64,000 nt of DNA, taken from NCBI RefSeq assembly GCF_028769735.1, contig NC_088178.1, positions 13,914,857 through 13,978,856 on the forward strand. The letters run 5' to 3'. The translations under genes were made by a program, and so were the position numbers. The notes under the pieces were generated by a model, which ran no database searches, had not been told where the DNA came from, and saw only the letters and a program-made list of their open reading frames with translations. This DNA is from Zonotrichia leucophrys gambelii. Lineage: Eukaryota > Chordata > Aves > Passeriformes > Passerellidae. Below are positions 39,101 to 51,100 of the stretch, one piece after another (position 1 is the first letter of the stretch; each line of letters opens with the position of its first letter).

Positions 39101-42100
39101 GTGTATTAATGAAGTCAGCCAGCTGTCATCAGCTTTGTCAGCAATTGCTATGTCCACAGCAATGGGCTCTGCATTAGCTTCCCTCAAAAGAACTGTAATT
39201 CCTGCCTGAGAACAGAGGATTATGTGAATTGATAGCTCAAACTCACAGCCCTTTTTGGTACTCCAGCTGAGCATCATCATGGAGATCATCTGACTGCAGC
39301 TAAGGGCAGTGAATATCTAGATCCTGTGCTGCCTCTCTGGAGAGCAACAGTGCTCAGTAGTTAGAAAGTGCATTGGAACAATGTGCAAACTCCTGAGGTA
39401 ATTACCAAGCACCAGGGTGTAACTATGTTTCCTTCAGAAGAATTATATTTGTTCTGGATTCTCTTCAGCTTTCACAGTGCTAATTAACATGGCTGGAAAC
39501 AGATTCTTAAGAGCCAACACCCTTAAGCACACCTTTCCTACCAGGGCCCTGCTCAATTTAGTTACTGCAGACCTCACAAGTACTTACTTGGATCAAGTTT
39601 TATTGACTGCCTTGCTGGGTACCACCGAGGATCTGTAAGACCATACAGAGTTGTGTGATACACAATGTTCAGTTTAGATCACCCACTACTATAATGAATG
39701 CAATACAAGATGAGCTTTGTTTAAAGGTTTTTTTTAAATATTTATTCAACACTAACATAGGTGATAATTATACAGCAGAAAAAAAAATACAAAGCTGTAT
39801 CAGGATAGGATAAAATAATTTTACTGAAATCTCGCTGTGATCACATTCATGTGCAGGTTATCAGCATTATGTGTGCATACATTATGTTTCAATTATTTAA
39901 TTTTTTTCCTATTTATGTACTGGATATTCTGATGTGAGCTGCTGCAGAAGTTATACTCACATAATTTATGGAACATCAATCTGATCTCTCTAATTGTAGC
40001 ATTTGGTTCCACCTAGGCAACAAAAATATTGCAAATATAAGATGCATGTTTTGAATGACAACTACTAGGTGCAAGACTATTAGGCCAAATAGAAATGTGA
40101 CTTAGACAATGTAACTATTTTGTACAGGTGTCTAGCCTTGGCATGAAGGATTCAAAGAACTGACAGGAAAAAGGCAGGACAATTTTTGATGCCTGTTTCA
40201 GAGGCAGCTTCTCTAGCAGTGATCAAGAGTTACTATTACAGCAGTGACAATTTGATGGTTTCTGAGTACCAAACAACAGGCACCCTCTTAGTAAAGCAAC
40301 TTAGTAAAGGACAACTGAAGTTGTCCTTTTTGCCCAAAAGCTCCCTCTGGAAAAGGGTTGGAATACACTGTAGTCAGTATGAAGCTTGCATAATCATTGC
40401 AAGTGGCCAAGGAAAGGCTACCAGAAGATTAAATACTCTTCATAAACACCATATTTACTTCAGAAAAGTTAATAATTTCTTAAAAAGTCACCTAGTCTTT
40501 TAAGCAGATTTTTGTTTTACCTTATCTAGGAAGCATAGCTGTTTCTTAGTCTCCCAATCAAGGATTTCCACCTGAGAGGACACAAAATGATAATTAACCA
40601 TTATTGGCTAAATAATGATTCCCAAATTCACAATTTTCTGTGACTCTCAGAGTGGGACACTGTTTTTCTCTGATCTATGAATTGAGTTTAAAACCTTCTT
40701 GATGTTCTCAAGAGACAGTTTCAATCACCAGTTTCCAAAAGCACTCAACTTGGAAACAAAAAAGCCAAATGAATTGTCTTCTTGGATATATTCAGTAGCA
40801 GAAGTAGCTAGGTGTTTGATCAAAAAAGGTGATCTTGGATATTTTCTTATGCTAGAACAAGTGGAAGAAGTAAGGGGTAGAGAAGTTTCGCAGGAATCAC
40901 TAAGGAACAGTACTTTTATGATTCATAAAATTAGAAAGAGCTTGAGAAAAAAATTAAATGTATATATATGCATATAAGCAAATATTCTGAGTACATAAAG
41001 CTTGAAGATTATTGTGTATTATTTCAAAAATATTTTAATTGTCAGGAGAGTGGAAAATATTGGTGGACATAATGAACAAATGCAGCTAAATACCTGGGCT
41101 TCACAAACACTTAAACATTTCTTATAGGAATAGTCAGTGTCACTCTTGCCTCTTCAATCATTTGTTTTATAATTACATAATAGCATTTCATATTCCAAGC
41201 AGAGGTTTAGCTACAGCTCTGAAAAGAAAAGAGCAGTTTATTTCCATGATCGAATGGCAGTTTGGCAAAATGTTATGATTTGATCAACAGCCAAGCAGAA
41301 AAGTCCCCAGACATTTCAAAGCCCAGTTGCAGCCGCTCCCTAAACCTCACTGCAGTTGTTGGGGTTTTTATATAAACATCTAGAATTAATTATGTTTGGT
41401 ATTAACTGGCCAAGAGAATAGATTAATATTAGACTTTAAATATGATTCCTCACTAAAAATAGGAGTCACAGTCCAGTATCTTTCTCAGAGGGTTGCTTTG
41501 AAGAGATCACTTGGTTGGAGTATCTTATTTCCTTGTTTCACTTGTCCCAAAGGGTTCTCTTCTGCCACAGCAATGGAGCACTTGAGCTCCAGTCCCACCT
41601 ATCAAATCTGATCTCCACAAGGAACACTAATGCCATGGTGGTTTCTGCCTGTGCACTGTAAGCTCTGACCGGGACATTGAGGAAGATAAGTGCTGTTCCT
41701 CCTTTGTGATACCGAACAAGTATCTGATGGATTGTTGGGCTATGTTTTCCCTTGATTTTTTTATATTTAAAATAACACACATTTACAGTTTTAATATCTG
41801 TTTGTGTGAAATCTCCATGGGAAAGCAAATGAAATGGATTCCTTTCCCAGAAGACTATTATTGAAATACATTATTCTGACACTTGCAGTCCACAGAACAA
41901 GTACAGGGCAGGGCAGAGAGGGGGCTGTATACCACTTTTTTTCCCTTCTGATGCCAAGTTGCTACAAGGACTACTGAAACCTCTGGTGTATCTCAAAGCT
42001 CTTCTGTCAATGAATACCCTGCAGACTGCAGCAGTCCCTACACTTTTAGTAGTGTCCTTCCCATTCCATATCCAACCCAAATATATATATATATATATAT

Positions 42101-45100
42101 ATATTTTATCAGAATCCCCCAGGCACAGTTTTAATTTATGGCCTCCGGTGGTTGTATTTGAGAGATATTCTCCAGGTCAATTACAGTGGTTTAAATATCT
42201 TTCAACCACTTATGGTATTTTAGCCTGGTTATTCTTGCTAGGCACAAGACCAGACTGAAAGTTACAGAGATTTTCTTTAGCTCCGTGGTTTTCATGGGAG
42301 TGGCTGTACAGAAATCTCTGTAGAATCAGTGTGTAAAACAAACAAATAAAGCTTGATTCCACTGTTATTTGGTTCTGTTCCAGCACAATTCTTTCAAATG
42401 CCAAACTGTCATACCTGCCTATACTGATCCATGCAAATAGCTAAAGGAAGCCTACAGAGATGATGGATCCAGACTTGTCGGATCTCAAGATCTCAGTCCT
42501 GAGATGCTGAGCCTCCGAGACCCTGGGGGGGGCTCGGGACTCCTGGAATGTTGCCAGAAGTGTCTGGTAGCTGGACTTTAACCCTGCACAGGAGACGACA
42601 AGGATGAGGGCTTCACCGGTGAATGGTGAAGGGATTAGCTAATTAGAGAGTGAGAAATAGGGTTTAGGATTTATGTACAGGGGGGTTTGGAGGAGTAAGA
42701 TGGAGGAATTGGGGTGTGTCCTGTCCTTCTCCTTCTTCCTCCTCTCCTCCATCTTCTTTGGCCACGGTGGCACCTTTCTATTGGTTATTACTAAGAGTAC
42801 ACCGAGTTATAAGAATAGATGGTATTGGGGAAAAATGATAAATATTGTACACGTAGCAAAGGGTATAAAGATACGTGGCTGCCCGGAGGGCAGACGGAGT
42901 GTGCCCATGGCTGACTGCTGAGCAGATCTCTGCTGGCTGAAAGAACATCTTTTAGATAAACAATTAATAAACATAAAACCAGAAAGAAGAACTGAAGCCT
43001 CTTCTCGTCCTTCAATACGCGGGCTGCCCCAAGGCCACCTCCGGGCCACCTCCGGGCCTTCCAGGCCCCTCAAACAGCCGAGATAAACCGGACATTTGGC
43101 TTCCACTGGGCTCCACCACCAAAACCTTTTGGGGTGAGATAAACCAGACATTGGCTTCCACTGGGTGAGCTCTGACCACCACAACCTTTGGGAGGGGGCA
43201 CCACCACCACCTTCAAAGCCTGAAGAAAAAAGAGAGAAGAAGAGAAAAAAAAAAGCCAGCAGAGACTGCAAAAAACCAGCAGTCACTGAGAAATCCACCT
43301 CTCAGTTTCTGCCGAAGAATATTCGTAGCAGAACAGCCCGGACTGGAACCAGAAGGCGCCCTGGGTCCACCTCTCGTGATCTGCTGGACAGATCGAGACG
43401 TCCAGACTGCTCTGTGGGCGACAGATTCGGTAAGAAAGCCTGAAAATAAGAACATGGGAGGCACACCTTCCCAGGAACAACGGGAAATTTTGTCCACTTT
43501 ATAAGGTGTGACACAAACATACAAAAAATTATTAGCTCTGGCCTTAAAAGGCCAGGAAAGAAGACCCCGAGACGCACCAGACGTCCGGGGGGGGGCCCTC
43601 AAAAGAGGGGGGAGCAATGCAAGACTCCGGAAAAAATTAGCTCTGGCCTTAAAAGGCCAGGAAGAAATAACCCCGAGACGCAGCAGACGTCCGGGGGGGG
43701 ACTCTCTGAAAGAGAGAGGGGAGCAAGGCTCCAGGAAAAGATTAGCTCTGGCCTTAAGAAGCCAGGGAGAAATGCTCTTGGAGAAAAAAGAGCAAGAAAT
43801 ATTATTAAAACACCCGGTCCCAAAACCCAGAAACCCTGGAAACTCCCAAAAAGCATCCAGAAAGCCCAGAGAGCATGGAGGACTCAGGACCGAGGGGGAG
43901 AGCAGGGGGGGAAGAAAAAGGGATCGGGGGAGGCGCTTTCTCGCGCGGCGGAGCAGGCGGGGAGCGCGCTGAAGAAAAAACAAAAGACGCGTGTTCAGAT
44001 ACGGCTTTGCTAAGCTCAGGGCCGGGGGGTGCAGCGGCCCCGGGGGCCGGCAAGGCAGCAGAAACGCGCACGGCGGGCAAAACTCGCAAAAAACCCGGGG
44101 GGGAGAAGCCACAAACCAAAGCCGGGGCATCTGACCCATGCAGCGAAATTAGGGGAATTGCGCAATCCCAGAAAGCTGCGGTGAGACGCAGGGGGCGCGC
44201 GGTTGTGACGCAAAAAACCCGGGACTCAGATCGGAGCGGGTGCCGGCGGGGGGGCCGCACACACCTACGAAAGGCCACACACACACAGCGTCGGAGGAGG
44301 AGGAGAGAGTCAGAGGCAGACCGAGGGGAAAATTCAGAGGCGGAACAAAAAGGGAGAGGAAAAAATTACCTCGGGAGAGACAGAGAGCAGCTCGGAAAGC
44401 ACGCATGCGCCGAGCGCGGGCGGGGGCGGGCCAGACCCCCGGTGACGTCTCGGGCGAGGAGGGGCCCTCTCCAGACTTGGTGCCTTTGGTAAAAAACCCT
44501 CGGAGTCCTAAGCCTCTCCCCTCCTGGGGAGGCTTGTGTGTTTTCTAACCCTATTGTCAGTTGAATCAAAAACTAGGTAACCCCTGAGTGAGCTTGCAAA
44601 CAGCAACAATCGGCGGAACAAAGAGGCACTTGTGTTCATGCAGTCGTCCCAGCCACGGAGCCCGGTGACAGCGCCACTCGTGGGGGAATGACCGAAGTGC
44701 ACAACATGCCGGATGCAACTATGCAACGATTTTCCTCAACAAGATATAAGAAGAAACGAATACTCAGACAAAAGTCGGGACTCAGACTGCAAAGGACAAC
44801 TCAGAAGAGAAACAAGAGGAACGAAAGACTCTGGGGGGGTTTTTTCTCTTTGGGGTCTTGAATATTTCTGTATAAGAACGAAAGACTAGGAGGTTTTCTC
44901 CTTGGGATCTTGAATTGCAATAAGCAATGGGGTAAATTTATCTATTACAGGGGAAACTGACAAAGGATCATATATTGATCAGCTGGTAGATTTCTTTGAC
45001 ATTTCTCCCATTTGGAGAGGAATTTTAAGGGCAGATTTCTTTGACATTTCTCCCATTTGGAGAAGAATTTTAAGGCAGATTTCTTTGACATTTCTCCCAT

Positions 45101-48100
45101 TTGGAGAAGAATTTTAAGGGTAGGATTTTATGTTTTAATAGTTTAGGATTTTATGTTGCAATAATTTTCCTAGTCCTCATCCATGTCGTCCCAGATGCCA
45201 TGAATCGGATTGTAAAAGAGGTTTTCTTGGGCAAACAGAAGGGGGAGATGTCGGATCTCAAGATCTCAGTCCTGAGATGCTGAGCCTCCGAGACCCTGGG
45301 GGGGGCTCGGGACTCCTGGAATGTTGCCAGAAGTGTCTGGTAGCTGGACTTTAACCCTGCACAGGAGACGACAAGGATGAGGGCTTCACCGGGTGAATGG
45401 TGAAGGGATTAGCTAATTAGAGAGTGAGAAATAGGGTTTAGGATTTATGTACAGGGGGTTTGGAGGAGTAAGATGGAGGAATTGGGGTGTGTCCTGTCCT
45501 TCTCCTTCTTCCTCCTCTCCTCCATCTTCTTTGGCCACGGTGGCACCTTTCTATTGGTTATTACTAAGAGTACACCGAGTTATAAGAATAGATGGTATTG
45601 GGGAAAAATGATAAATATTGTACACGTAGCAAAGGGTATAAAGATAGGTGGCTGCCCAGAGGGCAGACAGAGTGTGCCCATGGCTGACTGCTGAGCAGAT
45701 CTCTGCTGGCTGAAAGAACATCTTTTAGATAAACAATTAATAAACATAAAACCAGAAAGAAGAACTGAAGCCTCTTCTCGTCTTTCAACACGCGGGCTGC
45801 CCCAAGGCCACCTCCGGGCCACCTCGGGCCTTCCAGGCCCCTCAAACAGCCGAGATAAACCGGACACAGACTCTTCTTGGAAGTGCACAGAGATAATGGC
45901 GAGAGGGAATGTGTCAGGAATCTCCATTCCTGGAGACAGTTAAAGCTGGACTGGACAAGACCCAATGCCATTTGATCTGGCTGTATCTGCTTTGAGCACA
46001 AGTTTTCATGATTTCCACAAGGCTCCTGCAACCTAAACTGCTCAATGTTTCTTTATTTTTTTTCCCACTTCAAACATTCAATTTACTTTCAATTATTTTC
46101 AAGATCTAAGCAAATATCAAACATTCTTTTCCTTTTCAGAAAGATGGATGCCAGAACACAGCTTTAGATTCCACTTCAGTCCACAGCAAATTGTGCAGCA
46201 ACAGAGTGAAAGCAAGGTGACTGTTTCCTCTATCACACTCTTAGATTTATCAGAACATCCCCCAGTGTAGGTGTTCCCTGCAGAAGGAACAGAAAAGCCT
46301 GATCCAAAGCAAGAAACGTAGTTCCTGAACATCCTGGCCAATCCCATGAAGCACCCTAGCACTGAACACAATGTTTCCAGCCTTGAGGCGCAGCACCAAG
46401 GCAGTTAATGCATTGGTTGGCAACAGTTTTCAGACACCCGGCAATCTGTTCTTGGAACACTTACTGATGGGTAGCATCTCTTTTAAACATAAATTGTTTG
46501 GCTTAGAGAATTTCAATTTCATTGTGTTTTCAAAGCATTTAGCACAATAGGACATCAACTGTTGGCCTGCATTAGTGCAGTAAGACTTACAGTCCATTTA
46601 TTTGGTGAATTTTTAAAGACATTTTAAACTACAGCTTCTCTGAGACTACTTAGAGTAGAACTTAATCAATAGGCAGATTTGTGTAAGACCTTAAAAACTC
46701 TTTTGTAAGTGACTACAAATATATATCTTTGATTAGAAGACAAATTTCTTCAATTGCATAAGGATTAAAGATCAATAGTGTCATTAGTAAAAGAAAAAAT
46801 CCTGATTATTAATGTTTAGAACAGGTTGAGGGTAAAGAATAATGAATACACAATATAAGTAGAGAAAAGTATATTCAGCTGTTAAATTTTTATTCAGAAA
46901 ATAAAAAGGTAAAATAAAAGTATTCATAAGGGAAAAACAGCTGAGCAAAGTGTTTAAAAAGAGTTTTTAAAATGTAATGTCTCTGTAATAGGATTACAAA
47001 AATATAGTTCACTTGAATTCCTGCAGTTTAAAGCCATAGCTAAAGTGCTAAAGGATCAACAGATCTTCAAAAATAATGTGATAACTATTACGGCAATACT
47101 GACACATTTATCCTGTCTGTGCATCTTAGAAGTTTAATTTGAAACCATTTGTAATCAGCAGATTGAGTAAACTTGAGTGAGACTTTATAAGCACTGACAT
47201 AAGCATATATTGTATTGATTTCTTTTGAAATTACACAGTTAAAAAAAAGTTTATTTCACAGTATAGGACCCAACCAGTCTGAGAAAGAGCAATGAGCAGA
47301 ATGAATTCTCCCTAAACTGTCAGAATGCTTACATAAATCAGTTTATTTGAATTTAAAAAACCAATCTAGTGGTTGCCACAGTCCAAACTGTGGCAAACTG
47401 AATATTTCTAAACATTTTTCCTATAGAATTATTAATTTTCTCTACCTCCTTTGACTTTTCTGGTAGATTGTGCTGTTCCTGAAGGGAGTAAGCATGCCTT
47501 AGTGTGATGTCACATTAGGGCATATCAAGAAGTTTTCTTCAAGTCAAGAGTTAAGCCAAAGGGAGATTGCTGTAAGTGTACTTACACTGAAAATTCTGTT
47601 TGTCATGCTGCGTTACAACTGACTCTCAGTCTGAAGCTTCTCTTGCACCGAAAGGTACAAACTGCAGCAGAGGATGGGTCTCAGGATCCATCTAGAATTG
47701 CTTTCTGAAACAGCCAGCACCAGGTGACTCAGAAGAAGCAATAAAACAGGGCAAGAATGTAGTGACTGAGGGAAAGGGAAGACAGTGATTTTGATTCTCC
47801 TGCACCAGAAGTTCTGCCCATGTATTTAATAATTTTTCATGGATTTCTTTCTTCAACTAGTTTATGCGTTTGCCTTTTAAACCTGTGTAAACAGTCCTGA
47901 GGCAGGGAGTCTCACAGCTTAGCCACATGCTATGGGAGAAATTCCCAAACCAGAACCAAGCAAATGTTCACAAAGCAAAATTTCATCATCTTACCTGTGG
48001 AATGCCAAGCCTTATTCTCTAAGCAGTCCAACTAAACAAATCCTTACCTCTGAAGCAATGGCTCATATTTCACAAGATTAGAATCTTATTGCATTATTTC

Positions 48101-51100
48101 ACTGTGTATAAAGACATACAGTGATGCTCATACTCAAAGGGTTTTCTAAAATGAATTTTCACTTTTGTAGAATTTAGATGTCTAACAGGTTCACAAGAGA
48201 TACTCTAGGTATTTACTCCTCAGCTTCCTAAGTTCTCCTCTTCTGCAAGCCAGAGTTTGACCTGTGCTGACACTCATACTGCATTTTTATTTCTTCCACC
48301 TGTTTCTGATTTGCTAGTTAGACATGCTCTCATCTAAATCCCCAAGGATATTGATCCAGTAAGCATCTTTATCCCAAGGTCAGCACAATGCACAGCATTT
48401 AGATTCTTTCTGAATGAAACTAAACTGTCAGCAAAGGAGATGATCTAGTTCTTCATGCTTTACATGTAATAGTTAGACACACTGTCAGGAAGTGGGAAAA
48501 TTGCTTTGGAATGTCTTTTGCCATTCCCCATTTCTCCCACAGGCAGACCACAGGCAGGAGAGGAATTCAGTGAAAAGGGCTGTCTCCTACCAAAGAGAAA
48601 GCCTGAATTTCTATCTCTCTGGGCTCCTTTTATCACTGCTCCCTTCCATTGTAATTCTGTTCAGTATTTCTCTACAGCAGATGCCTTCTGGGATACCACA
48701 CAGTAAAGAGATAAGAGTTGAATTAAACTTGGATACTCTGACCAAATTGTCCTATTTAACCTTGGAGCTGGGTGCCTACCCAAACACATTGCAAAACCCA
48801 AGTTGCTTTGTGGACCTGGGCCTAGGGATGCTAACAGCCAGAGCTACAAATGCTCATCCTTCAGAAAGACATGGATTCATAATTGGCAGAGATAAAATGA
48901 GTCAGCATAAGAACAGTCAGGAAGGAAAAGGAAGGTCTATTCACTTGGGGTGGGAGGCTGATTTATTTTTCAAGAAAGGAAAAGTCATTAAGGCATTTAC
49001 AGTGACTTCTGGCTCTTGAAAATCTATGAGAACTTTTCAGCTTTTACTACTATGAGATCTTGCAGGATACACAAGATGAAAAGGAACCTCCACCAGTTAA
49101 TACTGACTCAGTGCATATTTACTTAGGCTGGCTAACACAGAGCTGCATGTTGCCAATTTCCCAGGCATACTGAAAAGTCACATCATTCACTGAGTATCAC
49201 TGTCACTATGAAGCACATTGGAGTGCCTCCATCTGAGAACCTGAGCCAGCTTTGACTCAACGCTAAGTAGACATCCAGGTTTTCCAACACCACTGCACAG
49301 CCTTTTCCTTGTGCAAGAGAATATTCACTGCCTTGGGGCTTTAGTTTATGGTTGTTTTCTACAATGGCAATATTCAGGTAGAAGAGTTACACAAATTCTT
49401 TGTGAAATCACAATCATTTCTTTGTATAAGCACTGTGTTTGCATTATCAAACTTCAGTATTTCTAGTTTCATTACTACTCATTGTGCATAATTTGCTGTA
49501 GGGATGTCAAAATGTACATACAGTGTATACTTTTGACATGGAATTGAAGAAATTGAAGAGGGTTTTTTCTTTGTTTTTTACCTAGCAGCATCAAGGATGG
49601 GTCTGCTGCCTTTTGATAGAGCAGGAAGATTGGAAACCCTGGGAATTTTAGAGAGCTTATACAGACAGGTGAACTTACAAAACTGGTGGTTTGGTTTTTT
49701 TCTAAATACACTTCAAAGAAGCCCATTTTTTTCCTAATATAAGACTTATAATTTCAAATGTAGCCTTCAAATTCTGAGTAGCTCCAGGTACCTCCTACCA
49801 ATTAATGTTTTACTATCATCTTCTCCTATACAAAATTAAGTTTCTCTTCCAAGCTTCACAGAGGAAAAAAGACAAATTGCTGTCTTCCAAGTAAAGCAGT
49901 ACAACTGAATGTTGAAGTGTTGGTAAGTGTGGGGAAAAGTGGTGTTAAAAGAGTACGGGGTAATGTTTGCCCTGTCATCTCATCGCTTTCTATGATAATA
50001 ATCTTTAGTGTTACTTGTGAAAACAGAGCACGTCTTCAAACAGCAGGGAAATTTTCAATTATCCCTTTAAATGACTGTTCAAATATCTGATCTGTGGCCT
50101 TGTCTTTCTGGCAATTCTTGGAAGATACAGCATCTTGAAATGTTCTGCAGTTCTGCTTTTAGCACTTGCTCTCAGTGCTCTTACTTGCTGAGGCTTTAGA
50201 CAGCATAGCTCTGAGAGGGAGCAGCCTTTGTAACAGGAGCTGACATCCCAGCCATGCCAGCCCGACAGCAGTCGCCACCCCCTTACATTCAGAGGGTTTT
50301 CATCACAGACAGAAGAGGGAGGGAACTTTAAATGCCAGCAAGGGGGGCCAGTATATTATTGCTTTTAGACTGTACTGCACATGTCAGCTCAATCTATCAT
50401 CAGGGAGTGAAGATTCCAAAACATTTTTGGGTATTGCTGCTCACAAAAGGCACTTACCATCCAAACTAATTAAGGAAGCAAAAGTACAACTGTGGCTCTT
50501 GTGATACTAATTCTCTACAGTATGAATATATTTGTTCAAGGATCTTTCCTCTTGGAAGTCAGAACACCATACTATTTTCTTTACATGAAATGCTTTTGAA
50601 GACCTAAACCTGTCAAGTAAAATGAAATAGTACAATTCATTAGTCTAACTTCAGAGCTCTACTGGAGATATTTATATCTGAGCACATCACATAGGCATCC
50701 CTCGTAGGGAAAGAGGAAAAGAGGGACTGTTAGGATAAACAGTATCATAAGCTCTGAAACAAACCTCAAATAGGTCAGAAGAGTTGTTCTCTATGCAACT
50801 TAGAGAATTTAAGACTCCTAAAGAATATTAATCTAGATACAAGTCTCTGTCATACATCTCTCAGTCTGGAGTTGAATCTCCTCAAATTATCCGGTGCAGT
50901 ATTTTCAAGTATATGCATATTTATTTATAGTTGTCCTTGAGAAGCTTCTTCTGAACTATTAGTGATTAAAAAATGAGGTGAAAGTAGAAACAAACCAACA
51001 TCTGAAGTAAAGATGACAGTTTGGTGATTGTGAAGTGATTTGTGATTCTTATCAGGAAGCACCATAGAAGAACAGTAAAGAGTAAATTATTTATAAATGC

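Larger units (their letters stand above)
42476..45866 (+). mobile_element. Complete two-LTR endogenous retrovirus-like element, internally deleted or non-autonomous
   Basis: Two LTRs of 619 and 618 bp flank a 2,154-bp internal region. The element is bordered by a perfect 6-bp target duplication CAGACT (42470-42475 and 45867-45872). The LTRs begin TGTC and end GACA. A polypurine tract (45237-45248, agaagggggaga) precedes the right LTR. The internal region is too short for gag-pol-env and no protease, reverse transcriptase or integrase frame is recognisable. It holds a GC-rich, purine-rich leader-like stretch with tandem repeats and, at its 3' end, a short frame with a hydrophobic segment and basic tail. 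This is best read as a non-autonomous derivative mobilised by a relative. It lies antisense to the host gene. Confidence 0.93.
42440..46035 (+). repeat. CR1 LINE copy interrupted by the LTR element
   Basis: The left flank (ending gatggatccagact) and the right flank (cagactcttcttggaagtgc, then acagagataatggcgagagg and a ctccattcctggagacagtt-like 3' part) read as one continuous diverged CR1 when the element and one copy of the target duplication are removed. It is older and more decayed than the LTR element. Confidence 0.65.

Noticed and set aside
43213..44139. 308-codon minus-strand frame and plus-strand frames of 154-205 codons inside the LTR element
   Set aside because: They are repetitive, low-complexity translations of a purine-rich leader with tandem repeats. 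No gag or pol motif is visible.
48492..49019. 176-codon plus-strand open frame in intron 1 of the TECR-family gene
   Set aside because: No recognisable motif, no splice logic and no promoter. A frame of this length is not surprising by chance in 64 kb read six ways.
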